The notes under the pieces were generated by a model. It saw only the letters and a list, made by a program, of their open reading frames with translations. It searched no databases and was not told the DNA's origin. The position numbers and the translations under genes are program-made. 64,000 bases of DNA, taken from contig JBKCVN010000023.1 of the NCBI GenBank assembly GCA_046317875.1, positions 62,001-126,000 on the forward strand, in the 5' to 3' direction. Positions 15,338 to 24,488 of the stretch are shown here, one piece after another. Source of the stretch: 2-01-FULL-41-14 sp046317875. GTDB taxonomy: Bacteria > Pseudomonadota > Alphaproteobacteria > UBA7879 > UBA5542. Within the stretch, counting starts at the first letter, position 1. Each line of letters opens with the position of its first letter.

Positions 15338-17344
15338 TTACTGCCTTCTATATTTTTTAAATCTTTTTCTGTCGGGTGTTCGTTGTGGCTCTAACTCAAA
15401 GGTTAATCGTCCTTTTACCAAATCTGCTTCCAATAATTTAACCTTTAGCTCGTCACCAAAGGAAAATTTATGCCGGGTGCGACGTCCCTCTAAACACGTT
15501 GGGCGCTCGCGATACATATAATAATCGTCCCCTAATCGATTCATGGGAACCAAACCGCTGGCACCGATATCAGGCAGTGTGACAAAAAGACCCGCCTTAC
15601 TAATCCCGGAAACATAAACTTTAAAGTACTCACCTAATCGGGGCGCCAAGTAATGGGTCATATACCGATCCATTGCATCTCGTTCAGCACTTTCTGCCCG
15701 ACGTTCCTTCTGCGACGTTTCTTTCCCCAAGGCAGCCATTTCTTGGGCCTGCGCTGCAGGCAACCCATCTTCTGTATATCCCAAGACAGATAAAATACCC
15801 CGATGGACCAGCAAATCAGGGTACCTTCGAATGGGTGATGTAAAATGGCTATAGTGTGTGAGATGTAATCCAAAGTGACCGATATTCTGGGGTGAATAAA
15901 CGGCTTGGCTTTGGCACCTTAAAACCAGTTCATTAATTACATTTTTGTAAGCCGTATCTTTTACAGCGTCCAATAAATGGGAAAAGTCACCCGGCTGTTT
16001 TAAGGGACCGTTATATTTAATACGAAGGGTGGCAAGTGTACGGCGCAGTTCCTCTATTTTTTCCACATCAGGCTGATCGTGGATGCGATACAGCGTAGGA
16101 ATTTTATGCTCTTCCAAAAATTCTGCAGCCGCGACGTTTGCCAAAACCATAAATTCTTCAATCAAACGATGGCTGTCCAGACGATCCTTAATCACAAAAT
16201 CTTGAATGGATCCATCACAGTCCAAAACCACATAGGGATCCACCATGTCCACTTCTAAAGTACCACGAAGTTGCCGCGCCCTGTTCAATGCAGCATAAGC
16301 CCCATAAAGATCTACAATAACTTTTTTATCAATCACATCGGTGGATTGCCCCTCGTGAATTCTTTGCGCTTGTTCATATGTTAGCCGGGCAGCTGACCGC
16401 ATTAAACCTCGGAAAAATTGATGACGAATTTTATGGCCTTCGGCTGTAATCCACAAATGAACCCCCAAACACGCCCGATCTTCCTGGGGTCTTAATGAGC
16501 ATAGGTCGTTCGATAGAGCCTCGGGCAACATGGGGATCACATAATCTGGAAAGTAAGTAGAGGTCCCCCGATTCAGGGCTTCTTGATCCAAGGCAGAACC
16601 GGGCCGCACATAGTGGGCAACATCTGCAATCGCCACCATCAAATGCCATCCCCCTGGGTTTTGGGGATCTTGATCAGGCTCGGCCCACACCGCATCATCA
16701 AAGTCGCGCGAGTCTGCCCCATCAATGGTAACCAAAGGCACCAAACGCACATCGGATCTTTTCCCCACCGCAGGCACTGTTAAATTTTGGCATTCTGCCA
16801 AAACAGCCGGCGAAAACTCCATGGGGAGCCCTGCCATATGGGCAGAAATTAAACTGATTTTATCCGTGGTACCTAATTCTGAAAGCACCTCAACCATGGG
16901 GGGCCGAAGATGAAGAATACGGGCTTTAAATACTTTACCTACCATATCTTCTTTTAGGTTTTTTGCCCCTTTTACAGTAAAGATTTGCTTATGTTTCTTA
17001 AAAGATGGGACAAGGCGTAACCCCTGTTCGGTTTTTGCCAATTGTCCAATACAAATATCACCCTCTTTCAGCTCAGCTTCTGTTTTAAAAAAAATGTTTT
17101 CTTTATCAGTCGGTAAGGGGCATGATTTTGGTGAGTTAATCCGAGATGGTTTGGAATAAAGCTTTTCTTCCTTAAGGTCTTTTAATAATCTTTTAAGGGC
17201 AATTTTGGCCGGCCCTCCCTTAATGCGAAAGTGTTGGCAAATTTGTCGCTTATCGGGAGCATAGGGCAAATCCTTTAGGTAAGCCAACAACTCGTCCCGA
17301 GAAGGAATAGAGACAGTCTTTTTGATTTTACGAGAATCAGGCAT
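15338..17344 (-). CDS. rnr: Ribonuclease R
   Basis: 668 residues. A short N-terminal helix-turn-helix region and a cold-shock domain precede the RNB catalytic core with DGADSRDFDDAVWAE (about residue 207-221), whose Asp residues bind Mg. The C-terminal S1 domain starts around LGEYFKVYVSGISKAGLFVT and is followed by a short basic tail (RKRFKKYRRQ). RNase R degrades structured RNA 3' to 5'. An AAGGA lies 5 bases before the ATG. It is about 150 residues shorter than E. coli RNase R, mostly through shorter N- and C-terminal extensions. Confidence 0.95.
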   Translation of the reverse strand: MPDSRKIKKTVSIPSRDELLAYLKDLPYAPDKRQICQHFRIKGGPAKIALKRLLKDLKEEKLYSKPSRINSPKSCPLPTDKENIFFKTEAELKEGDICIGQLAKTEQGLRLVPSFKKHKQIFTVKGAKNLKEDMVGKVFKARILHLRPPMVEVLSELGTTDKISLISAHMAGLPMEFSPAVLAECQNLTVPAVGKRSDVRLVPLVTIDGADSRDFDDAVWAEPDQDPQNPGGWHLMVAIADVAHYVRPGSALDQEALNRGTSTYFPDYVIPMLPEALSNDLCSLRPQEDRACLGVHLWITAEGHKIRHQFFRGLMRSAARLTYEQAQRIHEGQSTDVIDKKVIVDLYGAYAALNRARQLRGTLEVDMVDPYVVLDCDGSIQDFVIKDRLDSHRLIEEFMVLANVAAAEFLEEHKIPTLYRIHDQPDVEKIEELRRTLATLRIKYNGPLKQPGDFSHLLDAVKDTAYKNVINELVLRCQSQAVYSPQNIGHFGLHLTHYSHFTSPIRRYPDLLVHRGILSVLGYTEDGLPAAQAQEMAALGKETSQKERRAESAERDAMDRYMTHYLAPRLGEYFKVYVSGISKAGLFVTLPDIGASGLVPMNRLGDDYYMYRERPTCLEGRRTRHKFSFGDELKVKLLEADLVKGRLTFELEPQRTPDRKRFKKYRRQ

Positions 17345-17404
17345 TATTTCCTTTCAATTCTATACTAAAGGATTTGCCTTCAAAACACCAGCAACCGCTT
17401 AGGC

Positions 17405-19765
17405 TTATTTCTTGGAAAACTTTTTCACCTTGGGCTTTTTCGCAGCCTCTTCAATCAGTTCCAAGGCTCTATCTAAAGAAAGGGTCAAAATATCCTCGTT
17501 TTTAACTGATATGAAAGAGTCCTGATGTTTTATATACGGTCCATAACGACCAATATTCGCCAAGATTTTTTCTTTGGTTTCAGGATGCATCCCTATTTCA
17601 CGTGGCAGCGCCAAAAGGTCAACAGCTTTCTCTAAGGTTACATCTGCCGGCAGTAATCCCTTGGGTAATGATGCACGTTTGGGCTTTTCTTTGGCAGCTT
17701 TGGATTCTTCTTGGACATAAAACCCATAAGGTCCTTTTCTTAAGGAAACCTCTAATCCTGTTGTGCTGTTTTGGCCCAACACTTTTGGATACTCTTGCAA
17801 ATCAAGGGCTTCTTCAACCCCTTCTCCTGATTCTTCTTCCTTAGAACTACTCAACTGTTGAACATATTTACAGTCAGGATAAGCATCACATCCCAGGAAT
17901 GCTCCATACTTTCCAAGCTTTAAATGTAAGTTCCCCTTACGGCAAGACGGGCATACTTTCGAAATTTGGCCATCTTTTCCTTTGGGAAATAAAACTTCGG
18001 CAAGCTCGGCATCCAACATATCCAGCACCTGAGAAATTTTCAGATCTTTGGTTTGATCTACTGTTTTTCTGAAATCAATCCAAAATTTATCCAGTGTCTT
18101 TTCCCAATTTTCTTCCCCGCGCGAGATATCATCCAAAACGTCTTCCATCTGGGCGGTGAAGTCATATTCAACATATTGGGCAAAATAGTGGGCCAAAAAC
18201 AAGGAAACTAAACGTCCACGGGTCTCGGGTAGAAACTGTTTTTTCTCCAGCCGCACATAGTCCCGAGCCTGCAATACTTGCAGAATGCTGGCATAAGTAG
18301 AGGGTCTGCCAATCCCCAGCTCCTCTAACTTTTTCACCAAACTCGCCTCAGAGAACCGAGGAGGTGGCTGTGTAAAATGTTGCTCCGGAATGATCTTTTC
18401 TTTTTCTACGGCATCTCCTTCTTTTAACAACGGAAGATGGCTTTCCTTATTCTCGTCTTCTTCTCCCTCATCAAAGCTTGCACGATAAAGCTTTAAAAAC
18501 CCATCAAAAACAAGGATTGAGCCTGTGGAACGCAAACGAATTTGATGATCTACCGACACCAAATGGGCAGTGGTTTGATCAAGTTGGGCATTGTTCATTT
18601 GGCATGCCAAAGCCCGCTTCCAAATTAAGTCGTAGAGGCGCAATTGATCTTTATTTAAAAAGGGTACCACTTTATCGGGTGTGCGGAAAATATCGGTGGG
18701 ACGAATGGCTTCATGGGCCTCTTGGGCATTTTTAGATTTGCTTTTATAAAAACGGGGTTTTTCGGGTAAATAATCAGCCCCATAGGAGTCCATTAAAAAG
18801 CCCCTCATTCGCTCAATCGCCTCAGGGCTAAGATTAACGCTATCGGTACGCATATAGGTAATAAGACCGACGGTCTCTCCTCCCCCCAACGAGACTCCTT
18901 CGTATAGGTTCTGGGCCAACTGCATGGTGCGAGAAGTACTAAAACCCAATTTGCGTGATGCTTCTTGCTGTAATGTAGAGGTTGTAAAAGGGGGATAAGG
19001 ATTGCGCTGAACGCGCTTTTTCTCAAGGGCGGTTATGCTGAAGTCCTGAGACTCAATGGCCTTAAGAACTTCTTGAATCGATGCTTCCGTGGGGTAAGAA
19101 AATTTTTGTACTTTTTCTCCCTTAAATTCGGCCAGTTTTGCAAGGAAGGGCTTTTTATCCTGGGATAAACACGCCACATCTATGGTCCAGTATTCTTGGG
19201 ATTGGAAACGTTCAATTTCCCGTTCGCGATCCACGATCAGGCGTAATGCCACAGACTGCACGCGTCCTGCCGATTTACTGCCGGGCAGCTTATGCCATAA
19301 AACAGGAGACAAAGTAAATCCCACCAAATAATCTAAGGCACGTCGCGCAAGATAAGCATTTATCAATTCTTGATTTAAAATACGGGGATTTTGAATCGCT
19401 TCTAAAATAGCTTTTTTGGTAACTTCATGGAAAACACTGCGATGCACTTTGACTTTATCAAGAAGTTTTTTTTCTTTTAAAACTTCACAGATATGCCAGG
19501 CAATGGCTTCACCCTCACGATCAGGGTCGGTAGCCAGATAAAGGGTGTCTGCTTTTTTAACAGCATTGGCAATTTGCTGAAGATTTTTCTCGGCGCCCTT
19601 GCTTAGCTCCCATTTCATCTGAAAATGGTGATCAGGATCCACAGACCCCTGTTTTGAGGGCAGGTCACGAATGTGGCCATAACTTGCCAGAACGGTATAC
19701 TCATCCCCTAGGTATTTATTAATAGCTTTCGCTTTAGCTGGGGATTCCACAATAACAACATTCAT
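17405..19765 (-). CDS. topA: DNA topoisomerase I
   Basis: 786 residues. The Toprim domain opens with VIVESPAKAKAINKYLG and contains ATDPDREGEAIAWH. The catalytic Tyr lies in GLITYMRTDSVNLSPEA at about residue 307. A C-terminal zinc-ribbon CPSCRKGN...GCDAYPDCKY is present at about 600-635, followed by further topoisomerase C-terminal repeats and a Lys-rich end. The enzyme relaxes negative supercoils. It sits directly downstream of dprA, the usual dprA-topA order in alphaproteobacteria, with rnr next, as is also common. Confidence 0.98.
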   Translation of the reverse strand: MNVVIVESPAKAKAINKYLGDEYTVLASYGHIRDLPSKQGSVDPDHHFQMKWELSKGAEKNLQQIANAVKKADTLYLATDPDREGEAIAWHICEVLKEKKLLDKVKVHRSVFHEVTKKAILEAIQNPRILNQELINAYLARRALDYLVGFTLSPVLWHKLPGSKSAGRVQSVALRLIVDREREIERFQSQEYWTIDVACLSQDKKPFLAKLAEFKGEKVQKFSYPTEASIQEVLKAIESQDFSITALEKKRVQRNPYPPFTTSTLQQEASRKLGFSTSRTMQLAQNLYEGVSLGGGETVGLITYMRTDSVNLSPEAIERMRGFLMDSYGADYLPEKPRFYKSKSKNAQEAHEAIRPTDIFRTPDKVVPFLNKDQLRLYDLIWKRALACQMNNAQLDQTTAHLVSVDHQIRLRSTGSILVFDGFLKLYRASFDEGEEDENKESHLPLLKEGDAVEKEKIIPEQHFTQPPPRFSEASLVKKLEELGIGRPSTYASILQVLQARDYVRLEKKQFLPETRGRLVSLFLAHYFAQYVEYDFTAQMEDVLDDISRGEENWEKTLDKFWIDFRKTVDQTKDLKISQVLDMLDAELAEVLFPKGKDGQISKVCPSCRKGNLHLKLGKYGAFLGCDAYPDCKYVQQLSSSKEEESGEGVEEALDLQEYPKVLGQNSTTGLEVSLRKGPYGFYVQEESKAAKEKPKRASLPKGLLPADVTLEKAVDLLALPREIGMHPETKEKILANIGRYGPYIKHQDSFISVKNEDILTLSLDRALELIEEAAKKPKVKKFSKK

Positions 19766-19809
19766 ATGACAAGCTCTCTAAAATTCATGGAGGTTATAAT
19801 ATATAATAG

Positions 19810-20895
19810 TCAACCCTGCAAGGTAAGAGATACTTTATTTCCAGGATGCTTTGTAATTTGGCCTCCCAGTTCTAGATCTGTCAATGCTGCGGAGAGTTGA
19901 GCCAAGGACAATTGGCTACGCTCAGCCAGTTCATCGATAGACAAAGGGATCACACTCAAATGGGATAAAAGAGAATCGGGCGCTAAGGGAGAAATTTTTT
20001 CGGATTTTCTTATTGTTGTTCGGTTTTTATACAGAGCCACCCACTCGGCAGAATCTAGAACTTCTAGCACATCCATGGCTGACTCAGTCAAGACAGCCCC
20101 TTGCTTGATCAACCGATTAGATCCCCGACATCGGGGATCCATGGGAGACCCAGGAACAGCAAAAATATCTTTTCCCTTCTCCAGCCCGTATTGAGCGGTA
20201 AGAAGTGACCCCGATTGATAGGCTGCCTCTATCACCACAATCCCCTGGGCCAAAGAAGCGATCAAACGATTTCTTTTGGGGAAGTGGCCCACATGGGGTT
20301 CGGCCTCTAAAGGAAATTCACTTAAAAGCAATCCCTTCTCTGCAATTTCTGACTGTATATTTTTATTTTCTTCGGGATAAATGGTGTTAATACCATTTCC
20401 TAAGATCGCAATGGTGCCTGTTTTTAGGCTCCCTTGATGGGCCGCAGAATCTATACCGCGTGCCAGACCCGATACCACGGACCATCCCTTTTCCCCCATG
20501 TCTTTTGCTATTCCATAAGCCATTTTACATCCATGGGAAGACGCATTCCTGGCCCCTACGATGGCTATTTTTTTTTGCTTCAATAAATCGATCTGACCTT
20601 GGAACGTAAGGACCGGGGGCCTATCGAAATTTTCCGACAAACAAACAGGGTACCGATTATCTTTATAAAATAAAAAACCTGCTCCTTTTTTTAAAGTTTG
20701 TTCCACTTCCTCCAGCACCTGAGTCTCATGAATCAAAGGTAGAGGGCGTTTCAAGATAGACTGAACTTCAGGCCAATGGTCGATAATTGATTGCGCAGAG
20801 GAAAATTTATGGTGCAGTTTCCAAAAAGTTTGGGGACCAACAGAGGGTGTGCGGATTAAACGTAGGATAGAAAATTCTTCTGAGCTTAATGTCAT
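19810..20895 (-). CDS. dprA: DNA processing protein DprA
   Basis: 361 residues. The Rossmann-like core has IAIVGARNASSHG, VVSGLARGIDSAAHQG, the LGNGINTIYPEEN segment, PKRNRLIASLAQGIVVIEA and SGSLLTAQYGLEKGKDIFAVPGS. A short winged-helix-like domain follows (SIDELAERSQLSLAQLSAAL). DprA loads RecA on incoming single-stranded DNA during natural transformation. It lies 44 bases before topA. Competence itself cannot be inferred from this gene alone, although pilin-like genes exist at 22986-24488. Confidence 0.95.
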   Translation of the reverse strand: MTLSSEEFSILRLIRTPSVGPQTFWKLHHKFSSAQSIIDHWPEVQSILKRPLPLIHETQVLEEVEQTLKKGAGFLFYKDNRYPVCLSENFDRPPVLTFQGQIDLLKQKKIAIVGARNASSHGCKMAYGIAKDMGEKGWSVVSGLARGIDSAAHQGSLKTGTIAILGNGINTIYPEENKNIQSEIAEKGLLLSEFPLEAEPHVGHFPKRNRLIASLAQGIVVIEAAYQSGSLLTAQYGLEKGKDIFAVPGSPMDPRCRGSNRLIKQGAVLTESAMDVLEVLDSAEWVALYKNRTTIRKSEKISPLAPDSLLSHLSVIPLSIDELAERSQLSLAQLSAALTDLELGGQITKHPGNKVSLTLQG

Positions 20896-20949
20896 TGGTC
20901 TATTTTATAAAAGAAAACGATAGAACAAGGAACTTTTTTCTGGTTTCTT

Positions 20950-21903
20950 TTATAAAATTTTTATTTTCTTTTTTAGCTGCTGCAGAAGATAAGACTTAAG
21001 GTCAAATGGTTTTTGAACCCAGGTCTCCAATTCTCCTTCAAACGGACGGCACAACCCCTGTTCAATTAAATGATCTTGGAATTTATCTAAACGTCCATTC
21101 CCTCCCGGAAGATTAAGGGTATAAACAGGCTTGCCTGCGCCCACCGCTTCTGACAGCATAGAGACAGAATCATTGGTCACTAAAATAAAATCCCCTAACC
21201 CCAAAAATCCATAATAGGGATTGTCCCCCAGCCCATTCCATAAAAAAACATGCGAATCTCCCAAAGCCGTTTTAAACACTTGCAGGGCTTCCTGAGGTGT
21301 GCGACGCGATGCTGTAATAAAAAAACTCATCGAACTTCTTTGGGCCAAATGACGAAGCTGAGCGCCAAAATATTCTATCGTATCCAAATCCATAGTGTGA
21401 TGATTACTGTTCCCACCCAACAAAATGGTAACCCAGGGCCGGGGAAAATCAGTCGGCAAGATCGAGGTCCACTTTTTAGATTCTTTTATTAAAAGATCTT
21501 TGGTTACATTATGCAAAGCCCCCGGAATAGAAATAAGATTACTTCCCGATAGTTTATCATGTCGGGGGGCAATCACCGCATCAAAAGCATTTAAGTTAAT
21601 GTAAGGATTCTGGATAAAGATCGTAGTAATTTTTTTGCCCAACTTTTTTTTCAAAGCGGCGATAGGCGCCGAGGCTACGCGGCTAGCCGCAATAATTAAA
21701 TCGGGCCAAGGCTCACTTAATTCTTTTTGGGATGCACTATCAAGGGCGCTGCAAGGCTTGATCCAAAAGGATGGTGGCAACAAAGTCCACGGAAATTTAA
21801 CGGAAATGGTTTTGACGGCGGCTTTTAAACCCAGCATTTCGGCCAAAGCCCTACACTGTTTCTCGGTTCCTATTTTGCCATCTGTAACAATCCATGTTTT
21901 CAT
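20950..21903 (-). CDS. ELM1 / DUF1022 family protein (glycosyltransferase-like fold)
   Basis: 317 residues starting MKTWIVTDGKIGTEKQCRAL, a typical opening for the mitochondrial fission ELM1-like family of alphaproteobacteria. Later blocks include VTILLGGNSNHHTMD and LVTNDSVSMLSEAVGAGKPV, the latter resembling the nucleotide-sugar binding half of GT-B glycosyltransferases. In plants ELM1 recruits a dynamin to mitochondria. The bacterial role is unknown, and a sugar-transfer or cell-surface function is inference from the fold. It is upstream of dprA on the same strand, with a 54-base gap. Confidence 0.85.
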   Translation of the reverse strand: MKTWIVTDGKIGTEKQCRALAEMLGLKAAVKTISVKFPWTLLPPSFWIKPCSALDSASQKELSEPWPDLIIAASRVASAPIAALKKKLGKKITTIFIQNPYINLNAFDAVIAPRHDKLSGSNLISIPGALHNVTKDLLIKESKKWTSILPTDFPRPWVTILLGGNSNHHTMDLDTIEYFGAQLRHLAQRSSMSFFITASRRTPQEALQVFKTALGDSHVFLWNGLGDNPYYGFLGLGDFILVTNDSVSMLSEAVGAGKPVYTLNLPGGNGRLDKFQDHLIEQGLCRPFEGELETWVQKPFDLKSYLLQQLKKKIKIL

Positions 21904-21994
21904 AGCCTACCTCTTTTTTTAATTAAATACTTATTCGGGTAAGGGGGCAATTATTTTTTCAGTAGGTTTTAGAAAAGAGATAGGTATAATAGGA

Positions 21995-22071
21995 TGGTAG
22001 CGGAGGAGGGATTTGAACCCCCGACACATGGATTATGATTCCACCGCTCTAACCAACTGAGCTACTCCGCC
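21995..22071 (-). tRNA. tRNA-Met (CAT), elongator type, CCA encoded
   Basis: Read leftward, the gene begins GGCGGAGTAGCTCAGTTGGT and ends with an encoded CCA (21995-21997). The anticodon loop ATCATAA is closed by the GTGGA/TCCAT stem, giving anticodon CAT. The T-arm is GGGGG-TTCAAAT-CCCTC. The G1 start and the sequence match elongator tRNA-Met rather than the initiator. A CAT anticodon modified to lysidine (tRNA-Ile2) is the main alternative. The acceptor stem closes with a G1-U72 wobble pair, which is slightly unusual. Confidence 0.95.
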
Positions 22072-22088
22072 ACAAAAAGCTTCTTAAC

Positions 22089-22117
22089 TCTATAGGCAGT
22101 GGCTTCGAAAAAGTCAA
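22089..22117 (-). promoter_or_regulatory. Sigma-70 type promoter of the tRNA-Met gene
   Basis: On the leftward strand TTGACT (22112-22117), a 17-base spacer and TATAGA (22089-22094) stand about 17 bases before the tRNA 5' end. Spacing and sequence are close to consensus, and no other gene could be served by this site. Confidence 0.75.
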
Positions 22118-22142
22118 CCGTGTTAATTAAAAACAGAAAAAA

Positions 22143-22796
22143 ATGATCACTAAACCTAAAATTGCCCCCTCTATATTATCTGCTGATTTTGGGCATTTAG
22201 CCCAGGAAATAAAGGACATTACACAAGCTGAGGCCGATTGGATCCATGTAGATGTTATGGATGGCCACTTTGTCCCCAATCTTACCTTTGGACCTGCCTT
22301 AGTGTCCTCCATTCGACCCCACACCCACCTCCCTTTTGATGTTCATTTAATGGTCACCCAGCCAGAAAATTTTGTTGAGCCCTTTGCCAAGGCGGGGGCT
22401 GACTATTTAACGGTTCACATAGAGGTTCCCACGGTGGATTTGGCACTCGAGAAAATTAAAAATACAGGGAAGAAAGCCGGTATTTCTTTGAACCCCAATA
22501 CACCTATCGAAAAAATAATCCCCTACTTACCCCATATTAACCTTGTATTGGTTATGACAGTTTATCCAGGGTTTGGGGGACAAAAATTTATGGATGATCA
22601 GGTCAACAAAATAGAATGGCTTAATCGTCAAAAGAAAGAGAAAGGCTTTCTCTTTGAGATTTCAGTGGACGGTGGGGTATCAAAAGATAATGCCTCTATT
22701 CTAATAAGCAAAGGGGCAACCGTATTGGTAGCGGGAACCAGCATCTTTAATGCACCGGACTATAAAAGGGCTATCCTTGAATTAAAAAATTCTTAA
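22143..22796 (+). CDS. rpe: Ribulose-phosphate 3-epimerase
   Basis: 217 residues, normal length. The TIM-barrel motifs are present: IAPSILSADFGHLAQEI, WIHVDVMDGHFVPNLTFGP, PFDVHLMV, MTVYPGFGGQKFM and ISVDGGVSKDNA, with the metal-binding His and Asp of the family. It interconverts ribulose-5-phosphate and xylulose-5-phosphate in the pentose phosphate pathway. There is no clear Shine-Dalgarno before the ATG. Its stop codon overlaps the stop of the convergent small gene in a TTAA. Confidence 0.96.
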   Translation: MITKPKIAPSILSADFGHLAQEIKDITQAEADWIHVDVMDGHFVPNLTFGPALVSSIRPHTHLPFDVHLMVTQPENFVEPFAKAGADYLTVHIEVPTVDLALEKIKNTGKKAGISLNPNTPIEKIIPYLPHINLVLVMTVYPGFGGQKFMDDQVNKIEWLNRQKKEKGFLFEISVDGGVSKDNASILISKGATVLVAGTSIFNAPDYKRAILELKNS

Positions 22797-22999
22797 TCTA
22801 AATGTTCCAATCTAAAATAGGACAAATCTGTGATGTCTTTCTTTACTGGAACAAAAGATCGATGAGTCAGAGACGGGACAGAACCAATAGACGGAATCCA
22901 TTCCATATCACTCAGCCCAATAATGCTCCAGACAATAATAGTGACCACAATATAAATCCAAAATGGAACAGGTTTTTTCATCAACTTATATAAATCCAT
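22793..22999 (-). CDS. Small single-pass membrane protein in the pseudopilin cluster
   Basis: 68 residues from ATG 22997-22999, which lies inside the last codons of the upstream prepilin-like gene (14-base overlap). A longer frame to 23047 exists but would overlap more and lacks a better start. The protein has one clear membrane segment, PFWIYIVVTIIVWSIIGL (about 12-29), then a 38-residue polar tail ending in FRLEHLD. No family recognised. Tight overlap suggests it belongs to the secretin and pseudopilin operon. Confidence 0.55.
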   Translation of the reverse strand: MDLYKLMKKPVPFWIYIVVTIIVWSIIGLSDMEWIPSIGSVPSLTHRSFVPVKKDITDLSYFRLEHLD

Positions 23000-23786
23000 G
23001 CCCCATGCCTGCTTCAGGTTCAACCTTTTGACAAGGCGATTTCCCATAAAAAGCCATTAAGTTATCTCGGGTCACCCACACCACCATATCATCAAAAAAA
23101 TCTTGTGGGTTGCGAGACAAACCACGGCTCATAATTTTTAAAGATGAGGCCATTGCATTTTGATGCTTATCGAGCCCAGCTTGCAGTTTTGATACTTGCT
23201 TTAGATTTCCAGGTGTCCCCTGATAAGCCCCATATCCGCTTTCGCCGTGACTGAGAAGAATTAAAACAATGGGATTTTGCTCGGTAAGGTGGGTGGGTCT
23301 TTTAGAAATTTTTCCATTCGAGAGACGCTCTTCCACTTGTAAAGGGTATAGTGGGTTTGTACGGCAAAAGGAGGATTGATTTGACACATCCACATCTTGT
23401 TTTTGTACATCCCCCCCAATATAGGTAAAATATCGACGGAATCCATCACGCGCATACTCTTCAGGCAATCCTAATGTTTTAAAAGGAACAATCCCCCGCA
23501 CATGCCCAGAATTTGACACAGAAGACCCCGCCAGCCCAAAGTCTTCTTCGGTCGCATGGGGATCTGCGGGCAAGGGGACGAAACCATTTTGTAAAACAAA
23601 ACTAGCCACACTATATAAAATTTTTTCTTGTTTTTCTTTCGTATCCCTGATTTTTTGCCACTCTAAGTAATGCAAAAAAGATGGTAGTCCAACCCCTAGA
23701 ACAATCCCCATCACAATCAAGGCAATGGCTACTTCAACCAATGCAAACCCTTCTTCTTGACGGATTATTTTAAAAATTTTGTTCAT
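22986..23786 (-). CDS. Prepilin-like protein (type IV pilin / type II secretion pseudopilin N-terminus)
   Basis: 266 residues. A short basic leader MNKIFKIIRQEEG precedes the class III cleavage motif G/FALVEVAIAL, with Glu at +5 and a hydrophobic helix to about residue 35. The globular part has LILLSHGESGYGAYQGTPGN and two Cys (SSFCRT and KSPCQK). Processing by a prepilin peptidase is expected. The size is large for a major pilin, so a minor pilin or pseudopilin is more likely. It begins 6 bases after the preceding prepilin-like gene and overlaps the next small gene. Confidence 0.75.
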   Translation of the reverse strand: MNKIFKIIRQEEGFALVEVAIALIVMGIVLGVGLPSFLHYLEWQKIRDTKEKQEKILYSVASFVLQNGFVPLPADPHATEEDFGLAGSSVSNSGHVRGIVPFKTLGLPEEYARDGFRRYFTYIGGDVQKQDVDVSNQSSFCRTNPLYPLQVEERLSNGKISKRPTHLTEQNPIVLILLSHGESGYGAYQGTPGNLKQVSKLQAGLDKHQNAMASSLKIMSRGLSRNPQDFFDDMVVWVTRDNLMAFYGKSPCQKVEPEAGMGHGFI

Positions 23787-23792
23787 TGTTTT

Positions 23793-24488
23793 TTAAATCT
23801 GAAAATACAAAATACAGGCCGGTTGTTTGTTAGCGCTATTAAAGTGTCCATTTTTAATGCAGTCTTCGGCGGACACATTCGCCCCAGCATGCCCCCGGAC
23901 TCGGCCCGAGGTGGGGTCACGACTATCCATTTTTTGTGCCAAAATTTGCGCTTGTTGGGGTGTCAGCAACGCGCCGTCCCCATGGGCCCCATTTTCTCGC
24001 CCCAAAACCAACCAAGGTCCAGGCATATCGGGATAAGGATCATGTTGTACGGTGATCACTCCCCCTATTTTTTCTTGGGGCACACCCTGCCCTCCTTTTG
24101 CGTAACCTTGGGAGGGAAGCTGACCCACATCTCCAATCAAACCCGATCGAGACAAATGAGTCCAAACATTTCCGGCTTCATCCAATGGGTTTAGCCCTTG
24201 CCCCCCAATAATACCGTCGTTCTGACCATTACGAAGACTGGGATGAATATGACTAGAAGCTAAATGAAAATCACCGGGCCATCCCCCATAGGTATCATTG
24301 AACAAATGGATGGCCACACGATACATATCCACGTTCCGGGCCACCACATTTAATTTAGCATTTTCAATTAATTCTTGTCCCTTTAAGACACCCCCTAAAA
24401 TAAGTCCAACCACAATCAAGGCAATAGCAATTTCAATTAGGCTAAAGCCTCTTTCATCTTTTAAAAATTTTTTCAATTTATTCCTCAT
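23793..24488 (-). CDS. Prepilin-like protein with a YxxxPGD-type globular domain
   Basis: 231 residues from ATG 24486-24488, chosen because it forms an ATGA overlap with the secretin stop; an ATG five codons earlier is possible. The leader MRNKLKKFLKDERG precedes G/FSLIEIAIALIVVGLILGGV, a textbook prepilin cleavage site with Glu+5. The head has NDTYGGWPGDF, resembling the F..xYgalPGD motif of many pilin-like proteins of intracellular bacteria, and a C-terminal Cys pair (SAEDCIK and QPACIL) that may form the usual disulfide loop. Confidence 0.8.
   Translation of the reverse strand: MRNKLKKFLKDERGFSLIEIAIALIVVGLILGGVLKGQELIENAKLNVVARNVDMYRVAIHLFNDTYGGWPGDFHLASSHIHPSLRNGQNDGIIGGQGLNPLDEAGNVWTHLSRSGLIGDVGQLPSQGYAKGGQGVPQEKIGGVITVQHDPYPDMPGPWLVLGRENGAHGDGALLTPQQAQILAQKMDSRDPTSGRVRGHAGANVSAEDCIKNGHFNSANKQPACILYFQI

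Noticed and set aside
23757..24194. 145-codon frame on the + strand
   Set aside because: It lies wholly antisense to the prepilin-like gene, has no ribosome binding site and shows no domain or signal; the opposite strand has a clear prepilin motif.
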